DNA from: Oscillospiraceae bacterium
GTDB taxonomy: Bacteria; Bacillota; Clostridia; Oscillospirales; Ruminococcaceae
DNA length: 8,404 bases
Assembly: GCA_017483405.1 (NCBI GenBank)
Contig: JAFUWP010000109.1
Coordinates: 1-8,404, forward strand
Reading direction: 5' to 3'
Shown here: piece after piece, positions 5,787 to 8,404 of the stretch
Layout of the letters: the number at the start of each line of letters is the position of its first letter
Numbering within the stretch: position 1 is the stretch's first letter
Made by a program: the position numbers and the translations under genes
Notes under the pieces: model-generated
What the model was told of the DNA's origin: nothing
Seen by the model: only the letters and a program-made list of their open reading frames with translations
Databases searched by the model: none

Positions 5787-7067
5787 ATGAAAAAATTAAT
5801 CTTTCTGCTGACTGCCGTCATGATGACGGCAGTTGTGCCATTATCCGTCAGTGCCGAAGAAACTCCCGAAGTTCCGGCCGAAGAACAGAATATCGAAGAA
5901 ACGCAGGATACCCAGCCTGAAACCCGTCCCGAAGATATGTTCACCTATACCCTGAATGTCGCCGGACGCGCGCAGATTACAGATTTCACCGTATCGGACA
6001 CCTATACCGGAGAAGTCGTGATTCCGTCCGTGCTCGATGGCTATGAAGTCGGTTATATCGATAATGCCGCATTCATGAACGCTAAGGGTGTGACAAGCAT
6101 CACCATTCCGGCCACTGTCACCGATATGGGAAATTCTGTTTTCTTCGGATGTGAAAGCCTTGAAAAATTTATTGTCGAAGCCGGAAACCCTTATTTTTCC
6201 GTTGCGGATGACGGTGTTCTGCTGGCTGATAACAATCAGTTTTTAGTGGCCTATCCGGCCGCAAGGGCAGGGGAGAACTATACTATCCCCGATACTGTTG
6301 ACGAAATCGCCCCAGGGTGTTTCGGATTTGCCCAGAATCTGAAAGAAATCACCATCCCTGCCAAAGTGCAGTATATTGATAAATGGGCATTCGCCTATTC
6401 CAAACTCGAAAAAGTCAATATTTCTTCCATGCAGATTGATGATTATGCCTTCGCATACTGTGATAACCTGCATGAAGTGATACTCAATCAGGGTGTGGAA
6501 ACTATCTATGATGCGGCATTCAGTGTATGTCCGGCACTTGCGGAAATCACTCTGCCCGATACGCTTACTTATGTCGGTCAGTGCGCATTCTGCGGAACAG
6601 GCCTGACAAGTATCAACATCCCTTCGAGTGTCAGCGAAATTGATTACTGCGCATTCGGTTATGACAGCGATTTGAAAGCGGTCGGCGGTTTTGTCATCTA
6701 CGGCGAAACAGGCTCAGAAGCTGAATATTATGCTACTGCTGTCGATGTGGATAACGATTATGAAAATAATTTCACCTTCGTGACGACCAATCCTACCGAA
6801 GCCCCCGAAGAAGACAGCTCCCCCGAAACGATGATTATCACCGAAACCAATGAAAACGGCGAAATCATCACCGAACAGGTTACCACCCCTCCCGAAGATA
6901 CTACCGAAGCCGGCACAAGAGAAATCATCGGCGCGGAACTCAAGAACAATCAGTTCTTACAGATTGTGCTTGCCACTGTCGGCGGTATCGCCGTTGTGCT
7001 GGCACTGACACTTGTGATACTGTCTTCCAGAAAGCCTAAAAATCAGAATCAGGATGATGATAAATGA
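5787..7067 (+). CDS. Membrane-anchored BspA-type LRR_5 surface protein (first of three)
   Basis: A 426-residue exported protein. Residues 1-23 are a Sec signal peptide with likely cleavage at VSA|EE. Residues 24-50 form an acidic Pro/Glu-rich segment. Residues about 55-325 hold about eight LRR_5 repeats of the form AF..C..L..I.IP..V..I, including the longer BspA insert with VEAGNPYFSVADDGVLLADN. A cap, YGETGSEAEYYA, follows. Residues 335-385 are a Pro/Thr/Glu stalk. A single membrane helix lies at about 391-412, followed by RKPK and a short acidic tail. There is no LPXTG sorting motif, so it should stay in the membrane with its repeats outside. It starts 14 bases after glmS, with ribosome site AAGGA overlapping the glmS stop and no promoter between, so co-transcription is likely. 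Codons 9-16 hold a 10-bp perfect inverted repeat. The binding partner is unknown. Confidence 0.9.
   Translation: MKKLIFLLTAVMMTAVVPLSVSAEETPEVPAEEQNIEETQDTQPETRPEDMFTYTLNVAGRAQITDFTVSDTYTGEVVIPSVLDGYEVGYIDNAAFMNAKGVTSITIPATVTDMGNSVFFGCESLEKFIVEAGNPYFSVADDGVLLADNNQFLVAYPAARAGENYTIPDTVDEIAPGCFGFAQNLKEITIPAKVQYIDKWAFAYSKLEKVNISSMQIDDYAFAYCDNLHEVILNQGVETIYDAAFSVCPALAEITLPDTLTYVGQCAFCGTGLTSINIPSSVSEIDYCAFGYDSDLKAVGGFVIYGETGSEAEYYATAVDVDNDYENNFTFVTTNPTEAPEEDSSPETMIITETNENGEIITEQVTTPPEDTTEAGTREIIGAELKNNQFLQIVLATVGGIAVVLALTLVILSSRKPKNQNQDDDK
5811..5833 (+). repeat. Perfect 10-bp hairpin inside the signal-peptide codons of the first LRR gene
   Basis: ACTGCCGTCA (5811-5820) pairs perfectly with TGACGGCAGT (5824-5833) across the 3-base loop TGA, with two G-U pairs possible at the base. 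The stem starts 24 bases after the ATG and is read as the mirrored peptide TAVM-MTAV. No U tract follows, so it is not a standard terminator. It could slow ribosomes, tune expression relative to glmS, or mark an RNA processing or stability point. The structure is seen directly; the role is inference. Confidence 0.6.
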
Positions 7068-8275
7068 AATCTCTGAAATCTCTTATTTCCGGACTGCTCT
7101 CAGCCATGTTCTGCATGATGCCCTTGACCGTTCATGCAGAAAATATCATTCAGACAAACGGCGGTTATTCCGATGACGGTCTGTGGTATTATAACGATTA
7201 TGGTGATGGTACGGTTTCCGTTGTGTGTCAGGATAATACCCTTGAAGAAGTTACCGTTCCGGCCGAAATCAGCGGCAAAAAAATCACGATGTTAGAGCTT
7301 GACTGCTTTAAAGAAAATGCCAATCTGAAAAAAGTCATCCTTCCGGATACTATCACCGTTCTGGAAGACTATGCTTTTTATCTCTGTTCGGCTCTGGAAG
7401 AAATCAACATTCCGGAAAGTGTCGAAAAATTCGGATTCCAGACGTTCTACGGCTGTTCCAGCCTGAAAGAAATTTCCGTTCCGGCCGGACTGACCGAAAT
7501 CGAAGGCTATACCTTTGATGGCTGTACCGGACTCGAAGCCGTTCACGTAGATAAGAAAAATCAGAACTATAAAGATGAAGACGGCATTCTGTTCAGTAAG
7601 GACGGCTCGGATTTGATTCTTTATCCGGCATCGAAAACGGGTACAAGCTATACCGTCCCGACAGGATGCACCAAGCTCGAAGGCTATGCCTTTATGGCAA
7701 ATCCTTATCTTGAAGAAATCAATCTCAGTTCCGTGACCGAAATGGGCGAAGATGTTTTCTATTATTGTACATCGCTCAAAAGCATGACGCTTCCGGAAGG
7801 CATCACCATGCTGACCGGTGCGGCATTCGGCAACTGTACCGCGCTCGAAAGCGTTACCCTTCCCGAAACGCTGGAAATTATCGGTTCAGGCTGTTTCTAT
7901 AACTGCCTCGCCCTGAAAAATATCACAATTCCGGCATCCGTGACGACTATCAATGAAAATGCGTTCCTGAACTGTGTCGGACTGACAAGCATCACGATTC
8001 CGGAAACGGTTACAACCATCGGAGATTATGCGCTCGGCTTCTACTACGGCGAAGAAGATAAGCCTGAACATCTTCCGGATTTTGTGATTGATGCCGATAA
8101 CGGGACTCCGGCTTTTGAGTATGCGACTAAATTCAGTGTCAAGTGTACCGGCGGTGTTACGCAGGGGATTGTTTTCGTCTATATCGTAGTGGGAGTTGTC
8201 GCGTTTGTGATTCTTGCAGTCATCGGACTGGTCATCATGCAGAAACAGATTCAGAAACGGCACGAACTGCCCTGA
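7064..8275 (+). CDS. Membrane-anchored BspA-type LRR_5 surface protein (second of three)
   Basis: A 403-residue exported protein. It has a Sec signal peptide over residues 1-25 (cleavage likely VHA|EN), then a YSDDGLWYYNDYGDGTVSV leader. About ten LRR_5 repeats span residues 60-345, more regular than in the previous protein (for example AFGNCTALESVTLPETLEII and AFLNCVGLTSITIPETVTTI). They include the BspA insert form VDKKNQNYKDEDGILFSKDG. A membrane helix at about 368-392 is followed by an 11-residue tail rich in Lys, Arg and Gln. There is no LPXTG motif and, unlike its neighbour, no long Pro/Thr stalk. Its ATG overlaps the stop of the preceding gene by four bases (ATGA), with AGGA nine bases upstream, so the two are probably translationally coupled and made together. 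Repeat-domain similarity indicates paralogy with the neighbours. Likely an extracellular binding or adhesion protein; ligand unknown. Confidence 0.9.
   Translation: MKSLKSLISGLLSAMFCMMPLTVHAENIIQTNGGYSDDGLWYYNDYGDGTVSVVCQDNTLEEVTVPAEISGKKITMLELDCFKENANLKKVILPDTITVLEDYAFYLCSALEEINIPESVEKFGFQTFYGCSSLKEISVPAGLTEIEGYTFDGCTGLEAVHVDKKNQNYKDEDGILFSKDGSDLILYPASKTGTSYTVPTGCTKLEGYAFMANPYLEEINLSSVTEMGEDVFYYCTSLKSMTLPEGITMLTGAAFGNCTALESVTLPETLEIIGSGCFYNCLALKNITIPASVTTINENAFLNCVGLTSITIPETVTTIGDYALGFYYGEEDKPEHLPDFVIDADNGTPAFEYATKFSVKCTGGVTQGIVFVYIVVGVVAFVILAVIGLVIMQKQIQKRHELP
7109..7141 (+). repeat. Perfect 10-bp inverted repeat inside the signal-peptide codons of the second LRR gene
   Basis: TTCTGCATGA (7109-7118) is the exact reverse complement of TCATGCAGAA (7132-7141), with a 13-base loop. 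It lies 45-77 bases after the ATG and ends at the signal-peptidase site. Like the one in the preceding gene it has no U tract. Its repeated placement in the signal-peptide region is notable, though the two stems share no sequence. Confidence 0.45.
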
Positions 8276-8287
8276 CAGGAGTTTTTT

Positions 8288-8404
8288 ATGAATATCTTGA
8301 AGAAATTAACAAGTCTTGCCGTTTCCGGATTCCTGCTGATGCAGATAGTTCCGCTTTCCGCAAAGGCGGAATCGGACGGCAGTTTCAGCTATACTCTCAA
8401 AGAT
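8288..8404 (+). CDS. Third exported protein of the tandem set, N-terminal part (probable LRR_5 protein, cut by window edge)
   Basis: The first 39 codons of a gene that continues past the right edge. I translated it by hand from the ATG at 8288. It starts MNILKKLTSLAVSGFLLMQI and has a clear signal peptide ending at about residue 27 (SAKA|ES). The mature protein opens SDGSFSYTLKD. A YTL start directly after the signal peptide is typical of BspA-type repeat proteins and resembles FTYTLNVAGRA in the first LRR protein of the set, so I expect a third LRR_5 protein, but no full repeat is visible. The ribosome site AGGAG (8277-8281) is six bases before the ATG and immediately follows the stop of the second LRR gene. 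The 12-base gap leaves no room for a separate promoter, so it belongs to the glmS unit. Confidence 0.75.
   Translation, partial: MNILKKLTSLAVSGFLLMQIVPLSAKAESDGSFSYTLKD

Noticed and set aside
7886..8263. Open frame of 125 codons on the minus strand inside the second LRR gene
   Set aside because: It is antisense to a well-supported repeat protein. The composition is that of reversed LRR codons, with no ribosome site or promoter.
5787..8404. Repeats in the LRR genes as mobile or CRISPR-like DNA
   Set aside because: The periodicity is at protein level (about 23 residues per LRR_5 unit), with diverged codons and no identical direct DNA repeats or spacers. No transposase, attachment site or terminal repeats are seen anywhere in the window.

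Overview
The window looks like chromosome from a Gram-positive anaerobe of the Bacillota, most likely a Ruminococcus-type member of the Oscillospiraceae. This rests on strong AGAGG/AGGAG ribosome sites, extended -10 sigma-A promoters with T-rich spacers, AT-rich intergenic DNA around moderately GC-rich genes, and several BspA-type leucine-rich-repeat (LRR_5) surface proteins beside housekeeping genes. The genus is an inference from style. No 16S or other lineage marker is present.

Left part (1-3371, minus strand). The 5' end of a Na+/Pi-cotransporter-family gene runs off the left edge (254 to 1) behind its own promoter. A strong terminator hairpin (441-466) separates it from an operon read leftward from a promoter at 3342-3370: typA (translational GTPase TypA/BipA), an LRR lipoprotein, and an 89-residue double-zinc-ribbon protein. 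The three genes overlap by 4 and 1 bases (ATGA, TGATG), so they are probably translationally coupled.

Centre (3372-3942). A divergent, AT-rich intergenic region carries a small perfect inverted repeat. It is followed by a 73-residue Xre-type DNA-binding protein on the plus strand, then a 126-base gap with the glmS promoter. The core promoters of the regulator gene and glmS match at 24 of 27 positions. The short glmS leader has no room for the glmS ribozyme common in Bacillota.

Right part (3943-8404, plus strand). glmS (glucosamine-6-phosphate synthase, full length) is followed after 14 bases by three LRR_5 genes in tandem: a 426-residue and a 403-residue protein, each with a signal peptide and a C-terminal membrane anchor, and a third cut by the window edge after 39 codons. 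No terminator or clear promoter interrupts the series, so it reads as one transcription unit with glmS.

Taken together, two divergent housekeeping genes (typA and glmS) each lead a unit carrying exported LRR_5 proteins, four in all, with a small regulator between them. GlmS supplies glucosamine-6-phosphate for cell-wall precursors. The LRR proteins would sit on the outer face of the membrane as binding or adhesion modules, but no ligand can be read from sequence. The most unusual DNA-level signals are two perfect 10-bp inverted repeats inside the signal-peptide codons of the first and second tandem LRR genes.
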